A DNA stretch of 13,929 nucleotides from DAOUET01 sp034430155. GTDB lineage: Bacteria; Chloroflexota; Anaerolineae; Anaerolineales; UBA4823. Position 1 is the stretch's first letter; each line of letters opens with the position of its first letter. Shown here in pieces: positions 1 to 6,873 of the stretch. Location: NCBI GenBank assembly GCA_034430155.1, contig DAOUET010000137.1, forward strand, positions 1 to 13,929, in the 5' to 3' direction. A model generated the notes under the pieces. That model searched no databases. It had not been told where the DNA came from and saw nothing but the letters and a program-made list of their open reading frames with translations. The position numbers were made by a program, and so were the translations under genes.

Positions 1-37
1 GTGACAGCTGGCAATATACCTTCAGCATCCCTTAAAT

Positions 38-1051
38 TCATAACGCCCTTAGAATCTGTTTGACCAAACCCGGCCCTTGATATACTAATCCGGTATAAAT
101 CTGCACGAGAACAGCTCCCGCGTCCAGCTTTTCCTTGACGTCCTCAACATTCATCACTCCCCCAACGCCCACAACTGCTAATTTACCCCCGGTGAGTCGC
201 CAGATCTTGCGCACCATTTCCGTACTGCGTTCCTTCAACGGCTCGCCGCTCAACCCGCCGCTTTCGCTTCTTAGAGACGATCTTACTCCTTGCCGGTGAA
301 TAGTCGTATTTGTTGCAATCACCCCATCCATGTTCGTATCAAGGATGACCCCCAGAGCGTCTACTAACTCTGCATCGGAGAGATCAGGCGCTAATTTCAC
401 TAACATAGGTACCCGGCGTCCTATCCGCTCTGACATCACCTGTCTCTCCTCAGCAAGACTGGTCAGGAGATCCTGTAAAGCTTGTTTGGCTTGTAAGCGG
501 CGTAATCCCACCGTATTGGGAGAGCTGACGTTGATAGCTAAATAATCTGCCAGCGGAGCGAATTGTCCTAGCAAGACCAGGTAATCTGAAATAGCCTTTT
601 CCAATGGAGTGCCCTGATTCTTGCCGAGATTCACACCGACTATAAGACCGGGCGGGCGAGGAACAGCCAGCTGCCTGGCTACGAAGGCAGCCCCTCTGCT
701 TGGGAAGCCGAGGCGGTTAATCAGTGCCCGCTCCTCCAGCAATCGGAACAAACGCGGTTTCGAGTTCCCTGGCTGCGGAAGCGGAGTGACGGTGCCTATC
801 TCGATGTGGCCAAAACCGAGCCTTTTTAGACCCCGCCATGCCAATCCATCTTTATCGTAACCAGCCGCTAAACCGATTGGATTTCGGAAGGTTAAACCAA
901 ACGCTTCAACGGTCTGTTGGGGTGAAGAAACCCCTCTCAACAAAACATTTCCAAAGGGCATGATCCCGAATAGCCGGAAGAAGTTTAAGGAAAGAGCATG
1001 GGCTTTTTCGGGGTCAATCCGGTAAAGAATGGGTCTGATAAAGCTGTACAT
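38..1051 (-). CDS. pyrD: Dihydroorotate dehydrogenase, class 2 (quinone-dependent)
   Basis: It oxidises dihydroorotate to orotate with FMN and passes the electrons to membrane quinone, the fourth step of UMP synthesis. The 337-residue length matches the E. coli class 2 enzyme (about 336). Visible family motifs are GLAAGYDKDG (residues 61-70), EIGTVTPLPQPGNSKPR (84-100), INRLGF (111-116), NVSSPNT (174-180), VKLAPDLS (218-225), ATNTT (246-250) and GVGGV near 295-299. The active-site base in NVSSPNT is serine (S177 by analogy to E. coli S175) rather than the cysteine of class 1, and no pyrK accompanies it. The N-terminus (MYSFIRPILYRIDPEKAH) matches the membrane-associating helix of class 2 enzymes, which supports this start. 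The only Shine-Dalgarno-like AGGAG lies about 20 nt upstream, so initiation may be weak. It is the last gene of the operon visible here, 80 nt after pyrFE. Confidence 0.96.
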   Translation of the reverse strand: MYSFIRPILYRIDPEKAHALSLNFFRLFGIMPFGNVLLRGVSSPQQTVEAFGLTFRNPIGLAAGYDKDGLAWRGLKRLGFGHIEIGTVTPLPQPGNSKPRLFRLLEERALINRLGFPSRGAAFVARQLAVPRPPGLIVGVNLGKNQGTPLEKAISDYLVLLGQFAPLADYLAINVSSPNTVGLRRLQAKQALQDLLTSLAEERQVMSERIGRRVPMLVKLAPDLSDAELVDALGVILDTNMDGVIATNTTIHRQGVRSSLRSESGGLSGEPLKERSTEMVRKIWRLTGGKLAVVGVGGVMNVEDVKEKLDAGAVLVQIYTGLVYQGPGLVKQILRAL

Positions 1052-1131
1052 CTTAGTTAAAGATGGTCAATCTCCTGTGATTGGGTCGCCACATTGGTGG
1101 AAGAGTGGTTATTACGAGAGTATGTCTATTC

Positions 1132-2589
1132 CTAAATCCTGTGTTGAGTGGCTTGTATAAACTCGCGTGCTTGACGAATCTGGTTGGAAGGCACCCGTTC
1201 TGCGTTCTCCCATTGATCCAACAATTGGGTCAAATTAACCACGCTGTGCATCCGGTATCCCGCCTCAGCCAGAGCTTCAACCGCGCCAGACTGACGGTCA
1301 ATCAGGACAACGATATCAGTGACCTGTAAGCCAGCCTTTGTCAATTTTTCGATGGCCTCAAACTTGCTTTTTCCAGTGGTCGCCAGGTCATCGATAACCA
1401 CAACTCGTTCTCCGGCTTGATAAACTCCCTCAATCTCGGACTTCGTACCATATCCTTTGGTCTCTTTACGCGGATAGATCAATGGCCAGCCTGCCATTAA
1501 GCTTATTGCCGTCGCGATAGGAAGCGCGGCATAGGGGAGGGCTCCCAAGCGGTCAAACGATAACCCTCGCAGTACAGGCAGGTATGCTGCTGCTACTTGA
1601 GCTAACAGGTCCACATGACCTACCAACCGGCGCAAGTCAATATAAATGGGCGAGATGAAACCAGATTTAAGTCTGAAATCCCCAAATTTGATACAACCTG
1701 ATTCTAGCAATTGGTCCGCAAGTCGAGATAATTGATTTTTTGGTCGATTGGCGGATTGATCCATCCTAGAAGACCTTATCTCGTCCCTGGTTTGATTGAT
1801 GGCTGCCCGCAGATTGGCAGCTGCTTTCCTTGGGTTTTTGGCGCGAGAGATGCTCCGTGAAACGGGTATCAGCAACCCAAATCCATCCATCCTTAATCCA
1901 CATCTCAGGCATGCGTCCAAATCGCCACCTTGTGCTCCAATGCCTGGCGCCAGAACCCAAAGGTCAGGAGCGATCTCTCGAACGCTGGTTAACGCTTCAG
2001 GTTGAGTCGCTCCCACCACCAATCCAACATTATCGTTCTGGTTCCACTTTACTGCTAATTTAGCAATCACCTGGTAGAGTTTAATATCCGGAAATGAATC
2101 AGCAGAAGCCTGGAAACTTCCAACGGCAAGCTCCTGCAGTTCGACCGCGCTTGGGTTGGAGGTTTTGCACAGCACAAATACGCCTCGCTCAGGATTGCCC
2201 AGGAAAGGCGCTACAGAGTCATAGCCTAAATATGGGTTGATCGTTACCGCATCCGCTCCCAGAGCCTGGTAGGCGGCTTGAGCATATGCCTGGGCGGTGG
2301 AAGCGATGTCTCCCCGCTTGGCGTCTAAAATCACCGGAACATCGTCAGGTACATCTCTAATGATTTGCTGCAAAACCGAGACTCCCTCCGGTCCTAGAGC
2401 TTCGAAAAATGCGGCGTTAGGCTTGAATGCTACCGCCACCTCCCAAGTAGCTTCGATCAGCTGCAAACAGTAATCGCGCATAGCTGCTGCAGAGAATGTT
2501 GCTAGCTGGCTGGCATGTGGGTCCAATCCGACACACAAAAGCGAATCGATTTCACGAGCGCGCCGTTCGAGCCGTGTGAAGAAAGACAT
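1132..2589 (-). CDS. pyrFE: Bifunctional orotidine-5'-phosphate decarboxylase / orotate phosphoribosyltransferase (PyrF-PyrE fusion)
   Basis: One 485-residue polypeptide carries the last two steps of UMP synthesis. Residues 1 to about 270 are a long-type (PyrF subfamily 2) OMP decarboxylase: GLDPH (21-25), FKPNAAFFE (55-63), catalytic DAKRGD (89-94, with D89, K91 and D94), INPYLG (117-122) and APGIGAQGGD (214-223). Residues from about 285 to 485 are orotate phosphoribosyltransferase: GDFRLKSG (303-310), the flexible catalytic loop around RKETKGYGT (374-382) and the PRPP-binding motif VVVIDDLATTGKSK (396-409). No stop or frameshift separates the domains, and a hydrophilic linker near residues 268-290 joins them. 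The order decarboxylase-transferase is the reverse of animal and plant UMP synthase. A good ribosome-binding site (AGGAG, 6 nt before ATG) supports the start. It lies 67 nt downstream of pyrB. Confidence 0.95.
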   Translation of the reverse strand: MSFFTRLERRAREIDSLLCVGLDPHASQLATFSAAAMRDYCLQLIEATWEVAVAFKPNAAFFEALGPEGVSVLQQIIRDVPDDVPVILDAKRGDIASTAQAYAQAAYQALGADAVTINPYLGYDSVAPFLGNPERGVFVLCKTSNPSAVELQELAVGSFQASADSFPDIKLYQVIAKLAVKWNQNDNVGLVVGATQPEALTSVREIAPDLWVLAPGIGAQGGDLDACLRCGLRMDGFGLLIPVSRSISRAKNPRKAAANLRAAINQTRDEIRSSRMDQSANRPKNQLSRLADQLLESGCIKFGDFRLKSGFISPIYIDLRRLVGHVDLLAQVAAAYLPVLRGLSFDRLGALPYAALPIATAISLMAGWPLIYPRKETKGYGTKSEIEGVYQAGERVVVIDDLATTGKSKFEAIEKLTKAGLQVTDIVVLIDRQSGAVEALAEAGYRMHSVVNLTQLLDQWENAERVPSNQIRQAREFIQATQHRI

Positions 2590-2656
2590 AATTACTCCTG
2601 GTATTGAGTCAATATAGGCCTCGAGCAGGTAGAGGGGATCAAATCCGCATTAATCT

Positions 2657-3649
2657 TCATGACTTTCCTAATACCATCGCCAGGAGAGCCATGCGTACGT
2701 AAAGGCCATATTCCATCTGGCGGAAATAAGCTGCCCTGGGGTCAATATCCACTTCCATACTGATCTCACCCACGCGCGGCAAGGGATGCATCAGGATCAT
2801 GCGTTCCTTGGCTATCGTTAGTGTTTCAGGTGTAATGATAAAGGCACCCTTGACCTTCTCGTATTCGCCCAAGTCGTTGAACCTCTCTTTTTGAACACGG
2901 GTCACGTATAAGACGTCAGTTTCAGGTAATGCCGGATCCAAGGTGATGAATTCAGATTGGGGAATATCCTTTTCTCTCAGCTCTGCAATAATCTCTCCCG
3001 GCATGCGCAATATTCCCGGGGAGACGTAATTCAAGCGTATGTTATAAAGAGAGAGCAAGCGTGCCAAAGAATGCACTGTGCGACCATATTTAAGGTCGCC
3101 CAGCATGGTAACCGTCAATCCATCAACTTGCCCCAGTTCTTCAACGATAGTAAACATATCTAAAAGCGCCTGTGTCGGATGTTCCCCGATTCCATCGCCA
3201 GCATTGATAATAGGCTTCTGGGCGTATTTGGCAGCCAGTGCAGACGCGCCCACCTCGGGGTGGCGTAGCACGATCACGTCGGCATAACATTCTAACGTGC
3301 GCACTGTATCCGGCAAAGATTCTCCTTTGGCAACGGAGGAATAGCGCACTTCGTTGATTGGGATGACACTCCCGCCAAGGCGTTCCATCGCCGACGTGAA
3401 CGAAGACGATGTTCGAGTAGAAGGTTCATAAAAAAGATTTGCCAATATTTTGCCCTTCAGCAGGTCAAATGTGCCCACGCGCTCGACCATCACCCGCATT
3501 TCGTGAGCAACACTAAAAACATAATTCAGGTCCGAACGTGTGAACTGTTTGACAGATAGGATGTCCTTACCGTAAAAGGGCGTATTCTGCTGGTCGCCAA
3601 ACGGTAAAAAAGGGGTTTTATCGTGCTTTGGGGGTGAGTAAGTTGCCAT
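2657..3649 (-). CDS. pyrB: Aspartate carbamoyltransferase catalytic chain
   Basis: It condenses carbamoyl phosphate with aspartate to N-carbamoylaspartate. With this start it has 330 residues. Key motifs are the carbamoyl-phosphate loop YEPSTRTSSSF (about 74-84), KGESLPDT (about 108-115), LRHPE (about 128-132), GDGIGEHPTQALLD (about 151-164), GDLKYGRTVHSL (about 184-195) and HPLPR (288-292). A TTG seven codons upstream (at 3670) is in frame, but AAGGAG lies 7 nt before the ATG at 3649, so the ATG is preferred. The C-terminal DPRAAYFRQ...YVRMALLAMVLG reads, from memory, more like the ATCase domain of eukaryotic CAD than like E. coli PyrB. No pyrI regulatory subunit is present. The gene lies 27 nt downstream of pyrC and is surely co-transcribed with it. 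Confidence 0.96.
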   Translation of the reverse strand: MATYSPPKHDKTPFLPFGDQQNTPFYGKDILSVKQFTRSDLNYVFSVAHEMRVMVERVGTFDLLKGKILANLFYEPSTRTSSSFTSAMERLGGSVIPINEVRYSSVAKGESLPDTVRTLECYADVIVLRHPEVGASALAAKYAQKPIINAGDGIGEHPTQALLDMFTIVEELGQVDGLTVTMLGDLKYGRTVHSLARLLSLYNIRLNYVSPGILRMPGEIIAELREKDIPQSEFITLDPALPETDVLYVTRVQKERFNDLGEYEKVKGAFIITPETLTIAKERMILMHPLPRVGEISMEVDIDPRAAYFRQMEYGLYVRMALLAMVLGKS

Positions 3650-3676
3650 AAATTGCTCCTTTACATACAAATTGAT

Positions 3677-4732
3677 CTAAATCGCTCTCACATTCTTCCC
3701 GGTACCGGGAGAAGCAAGCACTTTCCCATCCCGATAAACGGGGTTTCCACGAAGATAAACAGTTCCTAACCGCCCTCGCCCTTTCCAGCCTTCAAATGGC
3801 GTCCAGCTGCAGCGGGAGTAGAAATGTTCGCTTTGAATTTCAGTAGGAGCGGTGGGATCCACTTCTATCCAAGTCTCAGGTTGTTCGCTCAGGTGAAAAA
3901 TATGTTTTGGATTTGTGTGCATCCGGGTGATTAAATCGTCAATGGTCAGACGCCCTTCGTAGACCGCTGTCAAGAATAATGGCAAAGCCGTTTCTAAGCC
4001 TGGAAAACCGGGAGGAGGATTAGAGCCGTCTTTCTCGGACAATGTGTGGGGGGCATGATCGCTAGCAAAGCAATCAACAACATCGAGGTTCTTCCAAATG
4101 GCTTCCTGGTCAGCTGCGCTTGCTAAACGAGGCCGCACTTCGCTGCGACCTGCACCAATGATATCAATGTCTTCTTCGGTCAAAAAAAGGTGGTGGGGCG
4201 TCACCTCGCAGGTGATCTTCAATCCTTTTTCTTTAGCTGCTCTGATTACCAGGATCTCTTCCTTCAATGAGACATGACAGAGATGTAGAGGGCGATCATA
4301 CAGGGCAGCCAGTAAGATAACTGCCGCCATGTTTCGACCTTCTGCATGAGCCGCAAGCGGCATCCCCTTAGGCCAATGGGCAAAATGCGCCATCCAAAGT
4401 TCGAGGTTATCCAGTCGTAGGGGACCATAGGTCTGGTCGAGGTACATTTTCAATCCAGCTGAATTTTTTGCCAATGACGGCAATGTTTTGGCATTGTCAG
4501 GTCCAGCACCGACATATTGGCCGTAATCACAACGCGCTTTATCGCGGGCGAATTCCAACACTGCAGACAAACTTGATGCGTCCGTGATGGGGGGTTGGGT
4601 ATTAGGCATCGCCAATATCGTAGTGAAGCCCCCCGCCAGAGCTGCAGCTGTCCCGCTATCCCAATCCTCTTTATAAGTAGCTCCGGGTTCGCGCATGTGA
4701 ACGTGGGGGTCAATTAATCCTGGCATCCTCAT
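3677..4732 (-). CDS. pyrC: Dihydroorotase, CAD-like, short N-terminus
   Basis: It cyclises N-carbamoylaspartate to dihydroorotate. Zinc ligands are visible: the HxH pair H10 and H12 in IDPHVHMREPG, the carboxylated lysine K95 in AGLKMYLDQTY, H129 in AAHAEG, H152 in LCHVS and D225 in FASDHAPH. Only nine residues precede the HxH, whereas typical free-standing type I dihydroorotases have about 45-50 there. The in-frame sequence upstream has no ATG, GTG or TTG before a TGA, and GAGGT lies about 9 nt before this ATG, so the short start is real. The short N-terminus, K95-to-H129 spacing, DQTY active-site loop, PPPGFPGLETALPL and WTPFEGWKGRG segments all match the dihydroorotase domain of eukaryotic CAD as I recall it. 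First gene of the operon, behind a leader with two hairpins. Confidence 0.95.
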   Translation of the reverse strand: MRMPGLIDPHVHMREPGATYKEDWDSGTAAALAGGFTTILAMPNTQPPITDASSLSAVLEFARDKARCDYGQYVGAGPDNAKTLPSLAKNSAGLKMYLDQTYGPLRLDNLELWMAHFAHWPKGMPLAAHAEGRNMAAVILLAALYDRPLHLCHVSLKEEILVIRAAKEKGLKITCEVTPHHLFLTEEDIDIIGAGRSEVRPRLASAADQEAIWKNLDVVDCFASDHAPHTLSEKDGSNPPPGFPGLETALPLFLTAVYEGRLTIDDLITRMHTNPKHIFHLSEQPETWIEVDPTAPTEIQSEHFYSRCSWTPFEGWKGRGRLGTVYLRGNPVYRDGKVLASPGTGKNVRAI

Positions 4733-4833
4733 TGTAATTACCTCATAAAATTCTGGGTTTAATTGGGTTGCAGGGCGTTTGCATCTATCCTTGCATCTTA
4801 CTAATCAATATGCCAGCCTCGCACATCGCAGGC

Positions 4834-4859
4834 AAAAAAATAGAGCCAATAAAGGCTCT
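4834..4859 (-). terminator. Leader hairpin 2, second intrinsic terminator/attenuator before pyrC
   Basis: On the minus strand AGAGCC (4859-4854) pairs with GGCTCT (4847-4842) around a UUUAUU loop, followed by A and seven U residues (4840-4834). The segment UUUAUUGG (4853-4846), covering the loop and the start of the 3' arm, is perfectly complementary to CCAAUAAA at 4930-4923 near the 5' end of the leader. That upstream segment could act as an antiterminator. Confidence 0.68.
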
Positions 4860-4869
4860 GTATCCTGGT

Positions 4870-4906
4870 AAAAAAATCGCCCACTCGGGCTGATGCCCCG
4901 GGGCGA
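4870..4906 (-). terminator. Leader hairpin 1, intrinsic terminator/attenuator before pyrC
   Basis: Read on the minus strand: TCGCCC (4906-4901) pairs with GGGCGA (4882-4877), and inside it GGGC (4898-4895) pairs with GCCC (4890-4887) around an ATCA loop. Seven U residues follow (4876-4870). It has the form of a Rho-independent terminator and lies downstream of the operon promoter but upstream of pyrC, as expected for an attenuator. It could also stop readthrough from surE. Confidence 0.7.
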
Positions 4907-4948
4907 AGGTTTTTAAAAGGGGTTTATTGGACCGTTCCATTCCGCCCG

Positions 4949-4976
4949 ATTCTACAGCGAAATCAAAATCTGTCAA
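4949..4976 (-). promoter_or_regulatory. Promoter of the pyrC-pyrB-pyrFE-pyrD operon
   Basis: On the minus strand a perfect -35 TTGACA (4976-4971) is followed after 16 nt by a -10 TAGAAT (4954-4949). The predicted start of transcription is near 4942, about 35 nt after the surE stop. It is the best sigma-70-like promoter in the window and implies a leader of about 210 nt before the pyrC ATG. Confidence 0.72.
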
Positions 4977-5010
4977 GGGAGTCCCAAATATTTTAAGGAT
5001 TGAGCCTCCT

Positions 5011-5793
5011 TTATTCTCCGAAATTCCACGAATGTAGGCTATCCATCGATTGGTAGGCGGTCATGTCAAGTTGCAGAGGGGTTATTGAGACATAACCTTC
5101 CGCCAGAGATCCAAAATCGGTGCCCTCCTCCGGAACGCCGGTAGGTGATTTGCCGCCAATCCAATAATAAGGCCTTCCTCGGGGATCAAGGCGTCTATCC
5201 AGCTGATCCCGGTATACTCGTAGCCCTTGACGAGTGACGCGATAACCCTTAATCTCCTCATACGGTAAATAAGGTACGTTAACATTAAGCAGGATATCTT
5301 TTGGCAATCCGTGTTTGATCACCTGTATGACTATATCACTGGCAATCCGGGCTGCAGGTACGTAGTCCAACAAACCCAGGTGGTTCTCGGGTGAATCCAA
5401 CGAAACTGCCACACCAGGTAAACCCCATATGGCAGCTTCCATCGCAGCGGTAACCGTTCCCGAATAGGTAACATCGTGTCCGAGGTTGGCATTAGGATTA
5501 ATCCCAGAAACAACTATGTCTATCTTTTCCAAAACAAAACCTAGCAATGCCAGTGCAACACAATCAGAAGGAGCCCCATCTGTTGCTTGAGCAAATTTAC
5601 CATCCGCCAGCTGTACTTCTTTAACTCTCAGAGGGCGGTGCATGGTTTTAACATGTCCTGAAGCAGACCAGTTGTGATCAGGAGCGAGCACGGTCACTTG
5701 ACCAACCTCGCTCATTACCTCTGCTAATGATAGCAAACCTGGAGCACTGACACCATCATCGTTGGTGACTAAAATATGGGTCATATTTTTCAT
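5011..5793 (-). CDS. surE: 5'/3'-nucleotidase SurE
   Basis: A divalent-metal-dependent phosphatase acting on nucleoside 5' and 3' monophosphates in the cytoplasm. The 260-residue length fits the family. Family motifs are ILVTNDDGVSAPG (7-19, metal ligands D12 and D13), VLAPDHNWSASGH (35-47, with metal-binding S43), GAPSDCVALAL (73-83), VVSGINPNANLGHD (94-107, metal ligand N99) and YSGTVTAAMEAA (110-121). Two starts (M1 and M4) are possible and neither has a strong ribosome-binding site. It is upstream of the pyr operon on the same strand, but the operon has its own promoter in the gap. A phosphatase able to use UMP next to the UMP-making genes is suggestive of nucleotide balance; that link is inference. 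Confidence 0.95.
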   Translation of the reverse strand: MKNMTHILVTNDDGVSAPGLLSLAEVMSEVGQVTVLAPDHNWSASGHVKTMHRPLRVKEVQLADGKFAQATDGAPSDCVALALLGFVLEKIDIVVSGINPNANLGHDVTYSGTVTAAMEAAIWGLPGVAVSLDSPENHLGLLDYVPAARIASDIVIQVIKHGLPKDILLNVNVPYLPYEEIKGYRVTRQGLRVYRDQLDRRLDPRGRPYYWIGGKSPTGVPEEGTDFGSLAEGYVSITPLQLDMTAYQSMDSLHSWNFGE

Positions 5794-5835
5794 CGCTTTA
5801 TATTAGAAATGATTACAATAACTTCCCAATAGCTC

Positions 5836-5841
5836 ATTATA
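5836..5841 (-). promoter_or_regulatory. Probable surE -10 element
   Basis: A perfect TATAAT on the minus strand lies 43 nt before the surE ATG. The -35 region 17 nt upstream is poor, so the call rests on the -10 alone. Confidence 0.45.
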
Positions 5842-5911
5842 ACTTGACAGAGCTTACCGAGAAGCAGATCTATCTAAATCTTTTTACGCTATCACGAAAC
5901 CTCAATACAGC

Positions 5912-5920
5912 TGGTAAAAT
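5912..5920 (+). promoter_or_regulatory. Probable extended -10 of the membrane-protein gene
   Basis: TGGTAAAAT is an extended -10 (TGn plus TAAAAT). There is no convincing -35 at normal distance; a perfect TTGACA at 5844-5849 is too far away. The same TGGTAWAAT form recurs before the tRNA and, without the upstream T, before the GH1 gene. Confidence 0.4.
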
Positions 5921-6014
5921 GGGGCTGATTTTCCCTTAAAAGTGATCAAATTGCGACCTGAAATATCAGGCAATTGGCTATACGAAGGATTTGGAATAAT
6001 AAAAAAGGTTGACT

Positions 6015-6830
6015 ATGGGAACGTTTATCTCTCGAATAATCGGTTTCGCTCTATCCATCGCAGCTGCAGTCGGTTTGCTCTTCAGTGCTTTCGGGTTGAT
6101 CTATGTTTGGCGAATCCGGGCGCCCCTTTCGGAAAATGTTCTTGGGACACTTGAACTCATCGATGCATCTCTCCAAGTCACCTCGAACGGACTTGAACTA
6201 ACCAAACAAACTTTGGATAATGCATCACTAAATGTTTCTTCCTTAGAAGATACCGTTTCAACGACTGGCAGAACAATCCAACAGTCCACCTCCATGGTCG
6301 ATTCGCTCTCTAACCTTTTATCCGATAAATTACCTCAAACGATCTACGCAACTCAGGCTTCGTTGCTCGCTGCTCAATCGAGCGCTCGCCTGATCGAACA
6401 GGCTTTAACCGTAATCACCTCAATCCCTTTAATCCCAGGCAATCCATACAAACCACCAGTTCCCCTCGATGTAGCTTTAGCCAGGGTATCAGCAAGTCTG
6501 GACCCGCTCCCGCAATCGTTCGAACAGATGAGTGGCAGCCTACGAGCCACTCGAGGAAATTTGATCGTCATTCAGGCGCAATTCAAAATAATAGCCAGGC
6601 ACGTGAAAGAGATCAATGATAACTTATCTGAAGCCAGATCGATAATAACGGATTATCAAGAGGTAATCACAGAATTGCAGCAAAGGTTGGCGCTATTGGA
6701 ATCCAAGGTACCCCAATGGATTAGCTTAATCACCTGGTTCTTATCGTTTGGCTTTGTGTGGCTTGGAGTCACCCAGCTTGGATTGTTGTTATTCGGTCTG
6801 GAAAAAATCAGGGGACATTTCTCCAGTTAG
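6015..6830 (+). CDS. Unrecognised bitopic-hairpin membrane protein with long helical ectodomain
   Basis: I do not recognise the family. With this start it has 271 residues. A first membrane helix (about 8-32) and a second (about 235-262) flank roughly 200 hydrophilic residues. That middle part is rich in Ser, Thr, Leu and Gln and has two helical, coiled-coil-like stretches (about 42-135 and 165-232). A proline-rich break (PLIPGNPYKPPVP, 138-150) separates them. Both ends should face the cytoplasm with a helical hairpin outside. A TTG at 6009 is in frame, but AAAAAAGG ends 6 nt before the ATG at 6015, so the ATG is chosen. It stands alone, divergent from surE and convergent with folP (43 nt gap). 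The layout suggests a structural or adaptor role at the envelope; no catalytic motif is visible. Confidence 0.8.
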   Translation: MGTFISRIIGFALSIAAAVGLLFSAFGLIYVWRIRAPLSENVLGTLELIDASLQVTSNGLELTKQTLDNASLNVSSLEDTVSTTGRTIQQSTSMVDSLSNLLSDKLPQTIYATQASLLAAQSSARLIEQALTVITSIPLIPGNPYKPPVPLDVALARVSASLDPLPQSFEQMSGSLRATRGNLIVIQAQFKIIARHVKEINDNLSEARSIITDYQEVITELQQRLALLESKVPQWISLITWFLSFGFVWLGVTQLGLLLFGLEKIRGHFSS

Positions 6831-6873
6831 TGAAACTAATAAAATCTGAACAAGCAACCACAATACTCAAATT

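Noticed and set aside
1081..1329. 82-codon open frame on the plus strand over the 3' end of pyrFE
   Set aside because: It overlaps the conserved transferase domain on the other strand and shows no family features.
3650..3670. Longer pyrB start at a TTG (3670)
   Set aside because: The extra seven codons contain the AAGGAG ribosome-binding site for the ATG at 3649, so the longer form is unlikely.
5844..5849. Perfect TTGACA on the plus strand between surE and the membrane-protein gene
   Set aside because: No acceptable -10 occurs at 16-18 nt spacing; the better -10 at 5915 is too far downstream.
5957..5970. Palindrome CCTGA-AATA-TCAGG in the leader of the plus-strand membrane-protein gene
   Set aside because: Arms are only 5 bp and no flanking symmetry or second copy was found; it could be chance.
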